From Megalonaias nervosa (lineage: Eukaryota > Mollusca > Bivalvia > Unionida > Unionidae), in NCBI GenBank assembly GCA_016617855.1, contig JAECUM010012882.1, forward strand, positions 51,742 through 115,741: a DNA stretch of 64,000 nucleotides. Reading direction: 5' to 3'. The position numbers were made by a program, and so were the translations under genes. Position 1 is the stretch's first letter; each line of letters opens with the position of its first letter. Shown one piece after another: positions 32,771-43,929 of the stretch. The notes under the pieces are model-generated. The model was not told where the DNA came from. It did not search any database and saw only the letters and a program-made list of their open reading frames with translations.

Positions 32771-33089
32771 TTTCAGTCCCTTCAAGGGACTCTTATCATT
32801 ATATTTTTACCTCACCTGTATGAAGTAGAAATAAGCATTTGTACTTCACCCCATCCCACCCCTGTGTCAGGTTTTGCACAGATACAGGGGTATACATATG
32901 TACCGCTCACTGAATGTCAACCATTCTTTTTTGGCAGCAGTTTGGAGTGGATTTGATTGCACCATCCCCCACAGGGGAGGGGGATAAATGATTAAAATTT
33001 ATACATTCATGGACATTAGTTGAACATCCTTGGATAAATTTTTTAATGTATTGTATTTTGTACATTTTGAATACTGTTCTTCCTGGAAT
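32771..33089. other. Intergenic, no feature recognised
   Basis: Nothing coding or repetitive recognised beyond a C-rich and a G-rich patch at 32850 and 32975. Confidence 0.45.
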
Positions 33090-34265
33090 CATGAAAATTA
33101 ATGAAGGTATGCATCTTGATAAGTACTACATAAGTGATGGTCACTGACCTATTTCACACATCGCTGACTTTGGTTACTTTGTGTGGTTTATTTCACAAGC
33201 ATGAAAAGAGTCACTAAACTATATTATTGTACATATCTCTGTTAGTACCATACTCTTAATACAGAGAAAGATAAATGTGACCTATATTTCACATTTAAAT
33301 TGTTAGGTTAAGTTTTTGGATTTAGCTCATGACCATTTAGGTTTTTTTGTACCCTTTACATATACTGTTATTACCAGATTCATGAAAGTTTGTGAGGGGA
33401 TGCATTTTGATGATGACTGCCTTCATCACAGATGTAGGTCAGCGATTTATATTTCACATTTCACTGACTTTGAGAGAATTTTATGTTTTAATTTTATTTC
33501 TCGAGCTCTTTTTATGCTAGAATTGTCAAACTTGATGATTGTTTACATCTATTTATGCCACACACCCCTTACCACAAAATTATTCACTGTCAGTTATTGT
33601 ATATTTCACATTTTCTGGCCTAAGTTAAGTTTTTATGCTAGAATTATCAAACTAGACAATTGTTTACATGTCTATTAAGGCTACACACCCCTTACCACAA
33701 AAATATTCACTGTGATTGTATATTTCACATTTTACTGGCCTAAGTTAAGTTTTAATGTTAACTCATAATCATGCTGGTTTAATTTTTAAGCAACCTGTAT
33801 ACATACTGTTATACTAATATTCAAGAAATTTGGCAAGGGGTTGTATCTTCATGAGTGCAATAACCTAACCACAAAAGTAGGTGATTGTATACATCTCTTT
33901 TAGTACTACACCCATACAAGAAAGATCACTGTGATCTTTATTTCACATTTTATTGACTAAGGTTAAGTTGTTGCATTTAGCTCATGACCAGTTAGATTTT
34001 TGGCTCTATGCACATTATAAAATCATGAAACTTGGTGATGCATTTTTAATAACACTCCTCCCTTATTTCAGTAGTAGGTCAGTATAACTCACATTTTATG
34101 CTTCAGTTCCTTGGGTTAAATTTATTTTGAATTTGATATTCATTTCTTAGATATTGTTCATTCTGTAAATTATGAAAATGATGATGGGTATCTCTTCTAC
34201 TACCCCTGCACCAAGTGGCTCATTGTGACCTATATTTAATTTTTTGCTGGCATTGGTATGTTACA
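33090..34265 (+). repeat. Old tandem repeat, about 230-340-bp modules
   Basis: Modules share 'ATCATGAAA.TT.GTGA.GG.ATGCAT.TTGAT', 'GACCTATATTTCACATTT', 'CTGACTTTGG' or 'ACTAAGGTTAAG', and 'TTTAGCTCATGACCA.TTAG'. At 33560-33640 and 33675-33750 a 120-bp segment ('CACACACCCCTTACCACAAA') is duplicated more recently. Non-coding. Confidence 0.65.
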
Positions 34266-34620
34266 CTCTGCAGGTTAACTTTATTGTGCATGTGAATGAT
34301 TATAGGATTTAGGTGAGTGGACTGCGTGCTGGATGTTTTTCATGTGAGACCTCACCTGTAGTAGTTAATGGAGGTAATTACTGATGCATGAACTATACAC
34401 TGCTGGCTGTCACTCCAAGGTTACTTGAAGCCTTTGACCTTCACCCAGTAATATCAGGGTTCTAGTGATGGACAATGGTAATTGCTTTTCAAGCATATTT
34501 AAATGATTTATAAACATTTATACCAAAAACATTACTTTGGTTTGTATCATCTTATTACTTGTATATATGATTTTAAAAATTGTTCTTTTTTTATTCTTTT
34601 ACATCTTTTATGCCCTCTCA
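34266..34620. other. Intergenic, no feature recognised
   Basis: AT-rich, no pattern recognised. Confidence 0.4.
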
Positions 34621-34622
34621 CA

Positions 34623-34759
34623 GTGGGTAGAGAGATAGGTAGATTAGTGGATAGGTAGATAGGTGGGTGAGTGGGTAGGTAGGTAGGTGGGTGAGTGGGT
34701 AAGGTGTTTAGGCATGGAGGTAGTTTCAGAATATGCCTGCACATACCATGTGATTCCTT

Positions 34760-34812
<53 letters not shown>
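34623..34812 (+). repeat. TAGGTAGG-type and (GT)n simple repeats
   Basis: A GTAGGTAGGTGGGTGAGTGG-type tract (34623-34700) and, after a spacer, about 26 GT units (34761-34811). A - strand frame encoding poly-HT is a by-product. Confidence 0.95.
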
Positions 34813-35380
34813 ATTTAAAGGTGTGGGGATTTGCCATTGTGATCCAATGATTTTAGTTTGATTTTATTTTGTTCAACTTTTTGAATAAATTTTCTGCACT
34901 TTCACCAAAAATGTGTCATTTTAGTTAATGGTTAATGAAACTTGGGGACAGCTGCACTTACAACAGGTACCTAGCACTCTGATATTAATGACTTTTTGTA
35001 TTGAGATAAATATATTCATTTTATTTAACATTTCAAATTGTGAGGACTCTCACAGAGAAAACCCCCATTTAAGCAATAATAAAATCACATATGGCAAAAG
35101 GAGTGCCTGCTAAAGTGCATTATAGCTAAAACTTGCAGTGATCTTCATTGATTTTCAGTGTCTTTCTCAAGTGCAGTAATTTTTTGAGGACAGTAATAAG
35201 TTATTTGCATAGATTATTTTACATTGAATTTTTTTGAAAACGATTGCACTGAATCAACATTTGAAACAAAATGCACTTAAAGTTTGTTTCATTGGCTGAC
35301 ACATCAACAAAGAATAAAAATTAAGGGTTTTTTTTCACCTTAATAAGTGTCCATGCATTCAAACAGCTGCCATTAGGTAT
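34813..35380. other. Intergenic, no feature recognised
   Basis: AT-rich DNA without a recognisable gene or repeat family. Confidence 0.45.
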
Positions 35381-35384
35381 AGTA

Positions 35385-35900
35385 CAATATGTTATGATAA
35401 TGTCCATCCATCCATCTTTTTCTTACTAATTTCCTTTCTGCACAGATGGCTTGTACTTGGGGTAAAGACAAACCTTATCAAATTTGGGATCAAATACTGA
35501 AATGTTTGGGTCAGTGTGACTGAAAGAAAGAAAAATTGTTTGTTTCCATGCAATAACCTGAGTTCACCAACAACTTGCACTTGGTTCATGGAAGAATCCT
35601 ATCAGTATCAGAGTGAAAAGGTCATGGGTCAAGGTCACTGACCCAAAAAAAATCTTAACCAGTCCATAACTTGAATTCTCCATCATCTGCTGTTGGTAAT
35701 TTTTGTTGCTGTTAGCATATTGATTTTTAGGTCGTGGTCACCATGACTGCAACAATAAAATTAATTCTGCATCATGTACCTAGAAAATAATTTGTGTTTG
35801 CACTTAAGAAAACAGCCTGTCGATTTGGGGGTCAAAAAGTCAAAGGTCATTGTCACTGTTACCAAAAGAAGAAATGAGGTTTCTGCATACTAATAATATT
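35385..35900 (+). repeat. AGGTCA-rich dispersed repeat, copy 3
   Basis: Begins with 'ATGTCCATCCATCCATCTTT', then units containing 'GTACTTGGGGTAAAGACAAA', GTCATGGGTCAAGGTCACTG (35621-35640), 'TCGATTTGGGGGTCAAAAAG' and 'TCAAAGGTCATTGTCACT'. Confidence 0.75.
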
Positions 35901-36759
35901 TGTCTGCATAGAGGACCGGGCAGGCATATAATGTGTCTTTTATGATACTCTTTGTTTCTATAGTAACCACATTTAGTGATATTCCTGTTTATGCCCAAAA
36001 TGCCCATCATACATTTAAATTCTGCCTAATTATATTGAAGGGTTCAGTGGACTTGATGCAGAAAAGAAAGGTTCACTGGACTGGATCCAAATCTGAATTG
36101 AATTTTATGGAGTTACAACCCTTAGAAGTGTCCTTGTAATATGAATTCTGCTTTTACTCAACTTTTAAAGGACATTGTGGATTTAAATACAATTTGTTAT
36201 TAAGTTTTATCTTGAAAATGTTGGTAAAGTTCAGTTTTGATCTATTTATGCTGAAATTAGACTGATGGCTCTTGTTTGACTTGAAAGATTGCCTTCCTTT
36301 ATGAATTCTGTTGCTGCTGAGTAACTTTTAAAGGACTTAATGGATTGAAAAATAATTTGGCGTAAGGATCTAATAAAAAAATCTAGGTGCATAGATTTTT
36401 ATCAATTTATGTCAAATTTATAGCTACAGACCCTATTTGCATTGCACATTTAATTTCCAAATACATCTTATATTTTCAAGATAACCAACCGTTGAAACAT
36501 TGTAAAAACCTAACTTGCAAGGTTTCAAGATAAATGATATGAAATGCCATAAACAGTGTGTATTACATCACAGTTTTCTGCAGTTGAATGTAGATATACT
36601 CAAGTGTTACTGTTTATTCCCAACAAAACAAGATTTCTCTTTTCAAAATGTAGGGACATTTAATTGTGAAACAACAACCATCAATGTCTTGGTGGGATAT
36701 GTTTAAATTTTTAATTACATTTAACTTTACACTTAATAATTCTAGAGGCATTTGAGCTG
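35901..36759. other. Intergenic, no gene recognised
   Basis: AT-rich. A diverged direct repeat around 'ATGAATTCTG.T.CT.CT.A.TAACTTTTAAAGGACTT' lies at about 36140 and 36300. Confidence 0.5.
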
Positions 36760-36880
36760 AAGGGATACAATCACTCTAAGGTGTGTCGCAAACCATTTGG
36801 GTGGGAGACATCCTGCCTTTAAGGTCAAGGTCATGAGTCAATATTTTAGGTTTAAGGCACTTGGCAGCTGTTTTAGATAA
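36760..36880 (+). repeat. AGGTCA-rich repeat fragment at the LTR element insertion site
   Basis: Contains AAGGTCAAGGTCATGAGTCA (36821-36840). Related sequence resumes beyond the LTR element at 43260 (TTCAAGGTCAAGGTTG, TCAAGGTCAAGGTCAC), so the retrotransposon landed inside or beside a copy of this family. Confidence 0.65.
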
Positions 36881-36884
36881 ATAG

Positions 36885-37837
36885 CGTTACGTGTAGGCTC
36901 GTACAAAAGTAACAAAAGAAAAGAGTGAAGCCAACAAGCTTTGTAAATTTTAACAAAATAATTTATTTCCCCAGAAAACAAAATAAAAATGTGAAATAGG
37001 ACTTAAGGTTTGTGAATATAATCCAAAATTTTATCCAAGAATTGAAAAATATAAGTCCTGTCACTAAACAGTTCTAATTGAATCCAAGTTCGAATCTCGA
37101 TGAAGTTCCAATATGGAAGGCAATGACGTCAGATGAGGTTGTTGTACTGATGGCAACAGTTCCTCATTGAATCACAATTTATAATGTTCTGTTTAGAATT
37201 CCAGAATAAATTTCCACTAAATGTCTTTGTCCCAGAATTTTTATAAAGAAAAGCACTTGTGTTGTTTTCCAGAGAATATAAATTATTAAATCCCCAAAAA
37301 TATATGAACTTTAAAACAAAATGGCATCAACGTCAAAACACCTTGAGCTCTTAAAGGTGTAGGAATACGACTGATAAATCTACTTGAAAATGTCTGTTTT
37401 AACCAAGATTTTAGATCACATGATGGCTCACGTGACGGGGCTAAGTGATCACTAATTTGAACAGCGCAGCAACAAAAAAAAAGTCCATTTTACACGTAGG
37501 CCAAAATGCCCTAGCTAAGAATCAGATTTTCACACTGGAAATAAATGAAAAAGAAAGGCTGTTTACAACTTAGATAACACGTGGGCCGAACATGACCTTG
37601 GTAACAGCCAATCGTTTTCATTCAATGTTTACAAATGTCTCAACCAAGGTGAGCTAAAAATAGTGATAAAGCAACCTTTACATTCCAATTAGGTCAAAAC
37701 GGAGAAGTGGATTTTCTGAAAAAAGTTTCAAGTACAGTGAAAATTATCATTACAGTAAAATGTAATGAAACAAAAATAAAATAAAAAGAAAGAATTTAAA
37801 TTGAACACACAAGTAATTAAATTACATATATGTAACA
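36885..37837 (-). repeat. 3' LTR of the Gmr1-like element
   Basis: 953 bp. On the + strand it runs from CGTTACGTGTAGGCTCGTAC (TG-equivalent end mutated to CG) to TTACATATATGTAACA; on the element's strand it begins TGTTACATATATG. The polypurine tract lies directly outside it at 37838. Pairs with 42259-43213. Confidence 0.93.
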
Positions 37838-37848
37838 CTTCCCCCATA
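37838..37848 (-). other. Polypurine tract
   Basis: On the - strand, TATGGGGGAAG immediately precedes the TGTTAC start of the 3' LTR, the expected primer for plus-strand DNA synthesis. Confidence 0.8.
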
Positions 37849-37938
37849 AAGAAAAAGAAAGATTTATGTAATGAAAAGCTTTCTTTTTACCATATGTAAA
37901 TTATACATGAGGTAAAACAAAATTACATAAGAAAACTC

Positions 37939-38509
37939 TTATGAATTGTACAAAGTGTACATGAAATAATAATTCAATACACGGGAAAGTGCATCTGCAA
38001 TCAAATTGTCTTTTCCTTTGATGTGCCTGATGTCAAGGTTATATTTTTGTAAAAACAAACTCCACCTTAATAATCTTTGGTTTTTATTTTTCATCTTGTC
38101 GATGAAAGTAAAGGGGTTGTGAGCACTAAACATAATAACCAGAGAACGAGCTGAATTAATGTAAACTTCAAAATGCTGTAATGCCAATATTAAAGCCAAA
38201 CATTCCTTCTCGATTGTTGAGTAATTTCTTTGGTACTTATTTAATTTCTTAGAGAAATAGCACACTGGGTGATCAACACAATTTCTATCTTCTTGAATCA
38301 ATACTGCTCCAACCCCAACATCACTTGCATCCACAGATAATTTAAAAGATTGACTGAAATTTGGAGCTGTAAGAACCGGTGCACTTTTGAGCATGGCTTT
38401 TAACCTATCAAAAGCCTCCTGATATTTTTCAGTCCAAAGAAACTTGTTTTTCTTACTTAACAAGTTTGTCAGGGGTTCAGCAATATTAGAAAATTTGTAA
38501 AAAAAATTT
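37939..38509 (-). pseudogene. RT connection and RNase H of the Gmr1-like element
   Basis: The frame runs SNIAEPLTNLLSKKNKFLW (about 38490-38440), then FDRLKAMLKSAPVLTAP, SFKLSVDASDVGVGAVL (first catalytic Asp in VDAS), CYFSKKLNKYQRNYSTIEKE (catalytic Glu in STIEKE), and ends with HIKGKDNLIADALSRV and a stop about 100 bp before the LTR, so no domain follows RNase H. The third acidic site, normally TDHNP, reads SAHNP here, so the active-site Asp is lost. The frame to the upstream RT is broken by one extra base in a T-run at about 38500. Downstream of RH there is room for only 22 more codons. Confidence 0.88.
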
Positions 38510-39252
38510 CCGATAGCATCCAGCCATACCCAAAAATCGCATCAGCTGCTTTTTACTGACAGGCACAGGGAAATCAGAGATAGCCTTGACTTTAGCATCT
38601 ATAGGTTTAACTTGACCATGTCCCACAATATGTCCTAGAAAAGTTACACAAGCACGGCAAAACTCACTTTTAGATAAATTGATTGTCAAATTTGCATCAG
38701 TGAGTCTGTCAAAGAATTTCTCAATCATGGCTAGATGTTCTTTCCAGGTGTCGTTGTAGATGATGACATCATCGATGTAAGCATCACAATTATCTAGACC
38801 AGAGGTAATCATATTCATCAGGTGTTGAAAAGTATTTGTGGAATCCTTCATCCCGAACGGCATTACTTTATATTGTTAGAATCCATCTGGAGTCACAAAT
38901 GCCGAAATTTCCTTTTTCAAGTATTTCTGTTTGAGAGGGTTCATCCTGTATGGGTGTTGTTTCACAGGTTTAGAATTCACAATTTCAACGTCATGAAAAA
39001 TTTTGTTTGTCCTCGTAGGAATATCTGGAAACAACTGCTCATATTTGAAAAATAACTGTTTATGTTCATTCCTTTCTTGTTGTTGCAAATGTAAAAGTTT
39101 CTGGTCCAGATTTTTCATAATTTCCGAATTCCGAAGATTTGTTGCTCCAAGATCAACAGAGTTCGATTGAATTTCTTCACTTAAATCCTCAGTTTGTTGG
39201 ACAGGTACAACTAAATTAATTGCATGATTTACCTGGCTATCTCTCTCAATAT
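38486..39252 (-). pseudogene. Reverse transcriptase of the Gmr1-like element, internally deleted
   Basis: An upstream linker and RT N-terminus (IMKNLDQKLLHLQQQERNEH, about 39130-39070; SKPVKQHPYRMNPLKQKYL) joins directly to KKEISAFVTPDG, then a stop codon, QYKVMPFGMKDSTNTFQHLM (motif B), NCDAYIDDVIIY (motif C, catalytic Asp pair), FLGHIVGHGQ (motif D/E region) and RFLGMAGCYRKF. Compared with the family, about 75 residues between the PYRMNP region and EISAFVTPDG are missing in frame, including the first catalytic Asp motif (LDL..GYWQ). The upstream part is continuous with integrase, which shows the IN-RT order is not an artefact of rearranged fragments. Confidence 0.9.
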
Positions 39253-39294
39253 ACTAGTACTCCATTAATTTATTTAGATCAGAGCACTATTATT

Positions 39295-40150
39295 TTAATT
39301 TAACTCCTTCATTTTCCACTTAACTTTGTAAGGGCTGTAAAATCTAATTCGAAGAAAATTTTGAAGAATGAGCAAGAGAGAATGAACTCTATTAAAAGAC
39401 TCAGAACCTCTCTCAATTAAAGTTCTGTGAAACCATAATTTCACTTTTGACTTGAATTGTGGAGTGCCAAATTCAAACATAACAAGCTGGAAAATTCCAG
39501 ACATAAAATTTGACCCTTGATCCGACTGAACAGATTTGGGAAGGCCAAACTGAGTAAAAACCTTTATCAAAGCTTTAACTATAGTTTTGGTTTTAACATT
39601 CCTCAAAGGAATTGCCTCTGGGAATCTTGTTGACGCACACATTATGGTCAACAAATATTGGTTGCCTGACTTGGTCTTTGGTAAGGACCAACACAATCTA
39701 CCATAATTCTGCTAAATGGTCCGTCAAATGCAGGAATAGGTTGCAGATGAGCCTTAGGTATCTTCTGATTGGGTTTTCCTACCGTATGACAAGATCTACA
39801 AAATTTACAAACATCACTTTTGATTTTTGGCCAATAAAAGTGAGTCAAGATCTTGTGATAAGTTTTATTTATCCCTCAATGACCAGCCAAAGGAGTTTCA
39901 TGGGCCAAACTAAGTATTTCCTGTCTGTAAGATTTTGGAACTACAGTCTGATAGTTCACTGACCACTCGTCACTAGCAGGTACCTCGGGAGATCTCCATT
40001 TTCTCATAAGAATTCCATTTTTAATGAAATAACAGACAGGTACTTCAGTGGCTTCAGTTTCACTAATGGCCCTCTGAAACAAACAGGAGATCTCAGGATC
40101 TTTTTCCTGTTCGACGACAAGTGATTGTCGTTTGTCAGCCTGATTAGATA
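39295..40150 (-). pseudogene. Integrase of the Gmr1-like element (damaged)
   Basis: From the 5' side: a presequence (FQRAISETEATEVPVCYF, GILMRKWRSPE), a zinc-binding HHCC domain split by a TGA (LAHETPLAGH then YHKILTHFYWPKIKSDVC, KFCRSCHTVGK, about 39905-39785), the core with RIMVDCVGPL (first Asp), NQYLLTIMCASTRFPEAIPL, and KSVQSDQGSNFMSGIFQ (second Asp). After FGTPQFKS the usual segment with the catalytic Glu is not recognisable; instead a K/L/F-rich tail follows, so the core is deleted there. A frame change lies near VDCVGP (39690). A YIER-type stretch near 39250 suggests a degenerate GPY/F-like linker into RT. Confidence 0.88.
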
Positions 40151-40199
40151 AAAGAGAATGAGTAGTTTAAAGAGGATCACTGTGATCAATACCTTTTGA

Positions 40200-40720
40200 T
40201 TAATCCAAACAAGGAGTAAAAGTGACCTCATCAAAACCCTGACCAATACATGTGTCGGCTATAGGAATATTTTCCTTATCAAAATCATTCTCAAGAGCTT
40301 TCTTGGCCATAGCTCTGGTAACTGCACAAGCTGGGTATAAATCAGGGTATTCTTTTTCAATAGGATCAACCTTCTGATCCAAAGAAGGCTTGTCAGTTAC
40401 AAGTGGATTAACCACAACCTTGTCTCCAGCTAGGTCGTTGCCTAGTAACAAATGCATGCCCTCAACGGGTAGGTTAGACACGATACCGACTGTCACAGGC
40501 CCTGAAACTAAGTCTGATGACAAATTTACAGACTGGAGAGGAACATTAAGAAAGCCGCACTCTACTCACTGAATGAGAACACTCTCATTAGAACAGGACT
40601 TCTTAGAAAAAGACAAAGTACCTGATAATAAAAGACTGAGAAGCTCCTGTATCCCTTAAAATTTTAATAGGGATAGCATTGGCCAAATCACCTGAGAGTG
40701 ATATAGAACCCTTCGACATG
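40200..40720 (-). pseudogene. Aspartic protease and linker of the Gmr1-like element
   Basis: The active-site loop reads IKILRDTGASQSFI (DTGA at about 40653-40642). The flap-side and C-terminal part lies in a shifted frame: GIVSNLPVEGMHLLLGNDLA (about 40487-40428), matching the LLG.D.AG motif of retrotransposon proteases. A linker with AVTRAMAKKALEND leads to the integrase presequence. The frame break falls between about 40600 and 40560. Confidence 0.8.
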
Positions 40721-40869
40721 AATGGTTCATAATTCTCCATAATAAAATCAGACGGGGGTTTTTGAGACCCAACAAATGTATTGTTTTCAATACATGATCG
40801 TGACCTTGACCTCTTAGAAATAAGAGCATTTGGGATAGGTCTATCTTGATTCTGATGCTTATATTTCAA

Positions 40870-41677
40870 TTTGAAGCAATCAGAAATGACGTGTCCTTTT
40901 TTCTTGCAATAGGTACACGTAGGAAGAGACAAGGATTTTGAATCAAGTTTATCAGAAGCTTGATTTTTAAAAGTTGTGCCAGATTAAGTTTTAGAAGGAG
41001 TCGTATTAGGCTGAAGTACTCTTTTACCAGTAGACTGCTGAGTGAAAGAATTGCCTACAACAGAAACTTTATGAGTTAAGGTTTACTTGTCAGCAGCACG
41101 AGCAGCATTTTCCAAGGTTTCGATCTCATGCTCGTCAAGATAAGTCCTAATGTCACTATGGACACAGTTCTTAAACTCTTCAACCAACACGAGCTGTCTG
41201 AGACTTTCGTAATCTTTGTTGACCTTTGTCGAAGAGCAAAACCTATGAAATTGTTGTGCTTTTTCCCATGCAAATTCGACATAGGTCTAGTGAGTTGATT
41301 TTCTAGAATTCCTGAATTTTTGCCGATAAGCCTCAGGACTAACTCATAACCCTTCAAAATACAGTCCTTAACCACATCATAGTCAGCACTTTTCTCTAGT
41401 GACAGTGAAATGTAAATATCACGAGCTCAACCAGTAAGTACATATTGTAATAATAGAGTCCAGTACTCCCTTGGCCACGTCAAATTCTCAGCAACTTTTT
41501 CAAAATAAGGAAAATAGCTGTCTACTTCTTTTTTTCCAGAAAAGAGGGTACTAACTTAATATTCTTTATACTGTCAAAACGTGAATTTGTATGTGAAGTG
41601 GGATCGTGCCTCTCCCTTGCCAGCTCCATTTCTTTCATTTTAATTTGAAATTCCCTTTCATCTTTCTCTCTTTATAG

Positions 41678-41735
<58 letters not shown>

Positions 41736-42099
41736 TCAAATTGCATGTGCAATTGCTTCTCTTCTAATTGCAACTGCATTTGTTTATCTTCTCTCTTTCC
41801 TCCTTCTGAAGCTCGAGCTTTCTTAACTCCAATTCCATCTTGTATTTCATTTTTAATTCCTTTACTTTTATGTCAGAGTCTGATACAGACTTACTGACCG
41901 AAACCAAAACACTTTTATCGAGAACATTCTTCTCTACCAAATACTGAATCAAAATGTTTTTAATTTTTTGCTTCGTTAAGGAAGATTATGCTTCAGAAAA
42001 ATCGTATTTTCTGGCGAGTCCAAGAGATTCATCTTTTTTCAAACTATCCAACTGCTCCTGAGTAGGACTAGAAAGAAAAGTCTCTACTTTTAATGACAT
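40870..42099 (-). pseudogene. Gag of the Gmr1-like element, with CCHC zinc knuckle
   Basis: ATG at 42099 opens MSLKVETFLSSPTQEQLDSL then LARKYDFSEA, a stop, and SLTKQKIKNIL; the start lies about 130 bp inside the 5' LTR. A charged coiled-coil-like stretch (41764-41952: VKELKMKYKMELELRKLELQ) is followed by a (GA)n-encoded ERER tract (41683-41729), a capsid-like part (41375-41076), and a CCHC knuckle CTYCKKKGHVISDC (40917-40876, spacing C-2-C-4-H-4-C). Several stops and shifts interrupt it. Confidence 0.8.
41683..41729 (+). repeat. (TC)n microsatellite within gag
   Basis: About 23 TC units; on the element's coding strand they read GAGAGA, Glu-Arg repeats continuing a naturally E/R-rich coiled-coil region. 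Confidence 0.95.
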
Positions 42100-42231
42100 T
42101 GTGAATAAAAGCCTGTTGTTTTCACTAAAGATTTCAAACAAAATGTAAAATAGTACTTGCGATTTAAAAACTAGGGGAATTTAAATTTCAAAAAACAATT
42201 TTCTGAAATATTTTAGCCAAAATTCATATAT

Positions 42232-42249
42232 CCCGAAGACGAGAACCCA
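42232..42249 (-). other. Candidate primer-binding site
   Basis: On the element's strand, 9 bp after the 5' LTR, TGGGTTCTCGTCTTCGGG begins with TGG. Its complement ends ...GAGAACCCA and fits the 3' acceptor and T-stem of a tRNA ending CCA. The tRNA identity is not determined. Confidence 0.55.
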
Positions 42250-42258
42250 ATTTTCCTT

Positions 42259-43213
42259 TGTTACGTGTAGGCTCGTACAAAAGTAACAAAAGAAAAGAGT
42301 GAAACCAACAAGCTTTGTAAATTTTAACAAAATTTATTATTTTTTTCCCAGAAAACAAAATAAAAATATGAAATAGGACTTAAGGTTTGTGAATATAATC
42401 CAAAATTTAATCCTAGAATTGAAAAATATAAGTCCTATCACTAAACAGTTCTAATTGAATCCAGGTTCGAATCTCGATGAAGTTCCAATATAGAAGGCGA
42501 TGACGTCAGATGAGGTTGTTGTACTGATGGCAACAGTTCCTCATTGAATCACAATTTATAATGTTCTGTTTAGAATTCCAGAATAAATTTCCACTAAATG
42601 TCTTTGTCCCAGAATTTTTATAAAGAAAAGCACTTGTGTTGTTTTCCAGAGAATATAAATTATTAAATCCCCAAAAATATATGAACTTTAAAACAAACTG
42701 GCATCAACATCAAAACACCTTGAGCTCTTAAAGATGTAGGAATACGGCTGATAAATCTACTAGAAAACGTCTGTTTTTACCCACGATTTTAGATCACATG
42801 GTGGCTCACGTGACAGGGCTAAGTGATCACTAATTTGAACAGCGCAGTAAAAGAAAAGGCCATTTTACACGTAGGCCAAAATACTCTAGCTAAGAATCAG
42901 ATTCTCACGCTGGAAATAAATAAAAAAGAAAGGCTGTTTACAACTTAGATAACACGTGGGCCGAACATGACCTTGGTAACAGCGAATCGTTTTCATTCAA
43001 TGTTTACAAACGTGTCAACCAAGGTGAGCTAAAAATAGTGATAAAGCAACCTTTACGTTCCAATTAGGTCAAAACAGAGAAGTTAATTTTTCGAAAAAAG
43101 ATTCAAGTCCAGTGAAAATTATCATTACAGTAAAATGTAATGAAATAAAAATAAAATTACAAAAAAAGAATTTAAAACTAACACACAAGTAATTAAATTA
43201 CATATACGTAACA
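42259..43213 (-). repeat. 5' LTR of the Gmr1-like element
   Basis: 955 bp; + strand ends TGTTACGTGTAGG and CATATACGTAACA. It is the near-identical partner of 36885-37837 with scattered substitutions and a few short indels. Confidence 0.93.
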
Positions 43214-43254
43214 ATAGAAGAAGCTTGGTATACTTGAGCACTGACTCTAAAAGA

Positions 43255-43370
43255 TGTGTTGCATTTTATATTCTGTTCAAGGTCAAGGTTGAAGTACAGA
43301 GTATTTTTATGCTTCTTAATATTTTGTGTATCATGGTCATGGTATTGTCTTCAAGGTCAAGGTCACTTGT
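43255..43370 (+). repeat. AGGTCA-rich repeat fragment (right of the LTR element)
   Basis: TTCAAGGTCAAGGTTGAAG (43276-43294) and TCAAGGTCAAGGTCACTTG (43351-43369). Confidence 0.65.
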
Positions 43371-43929
43371 AACTTTTTAAAACCTTTTCAACACATTTAC
43401 TAAGATCGAGTTACATTCAATATTTTACAGCTTAGTCTTATTAAAATCATTGATTTCATTATTGTCAACTTTTCTGACATCATCATAGTAGGCGGGGGAT
43501 TAACTTAATTTGCTACTTATAAATTTACGTTGCATTGTATATGAATAATTGCTGTTAAAAGCATGACTATGATGACCAGTGTACCACTAGAACAAAGAGA
43601 TTATAATGTAGGGAATAGGTTATGAAATTAGAAGTGAAAATTTAATACAATGACTAATGCTACAAATACAGACAATATGGTCAGCAATAGGTTGAGAGAA
43701 ATAGGAGCAAATATTTACAATTAACAAAAATAATTATTGACAAAAAGAACTCTGAAAATAAACTGCAATTCTTTTTTATCATACAGTTGTGACCCTGTCC
43801 CTGTAAATGTAACCCCTTCTAACATGCAGCGAAACTCCACTGTGACACAATCGTTGGGATCCGTCCAAAAAGTGCCATTGTGCTATGCAATGCGTAATAT
43901 GGAGACTAGTTAGTTAACTGAGCTTCAGT
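43371..43929. other. Intergenic, no feature recognised
   Basis: AT-rich DNA, no coding or repeat pattern. Confidence 0.45.

Larger units (their letters stand above)
36885..43213 (-). mobile_element. Full-length LTR retrotransposon, Gmr1-like domain order (decayed)
   Basis: The element is 6.33 kb: two 953-955-bp LTRs, an internal region with gag, zinc knuckle, protease, integrase, reverse transcriptase and RNase H, all on the - strand. A 4-bp ATAG (36881-36884 and 43214-43217) flanks it as target duplication; AATAG is also possible. Order from its 5' end (right) to 3' end (left) is gag (from 42099), PR (about 40650), IN (about 40150-39300), RT (about 39250-38490), RH (about 38460-37960). Domain sequences are Ty3/gypsy-like (YIDD RT box, HPYR and LGMAG motifs), but integrase precedes RT as in Ty1/copia. 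Such a combination is known from the Gmr1-like group. LTRs differ by a few percent by eye; stops, frameshifts and deletions make it non-autonomous. Confidence 0.92.
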
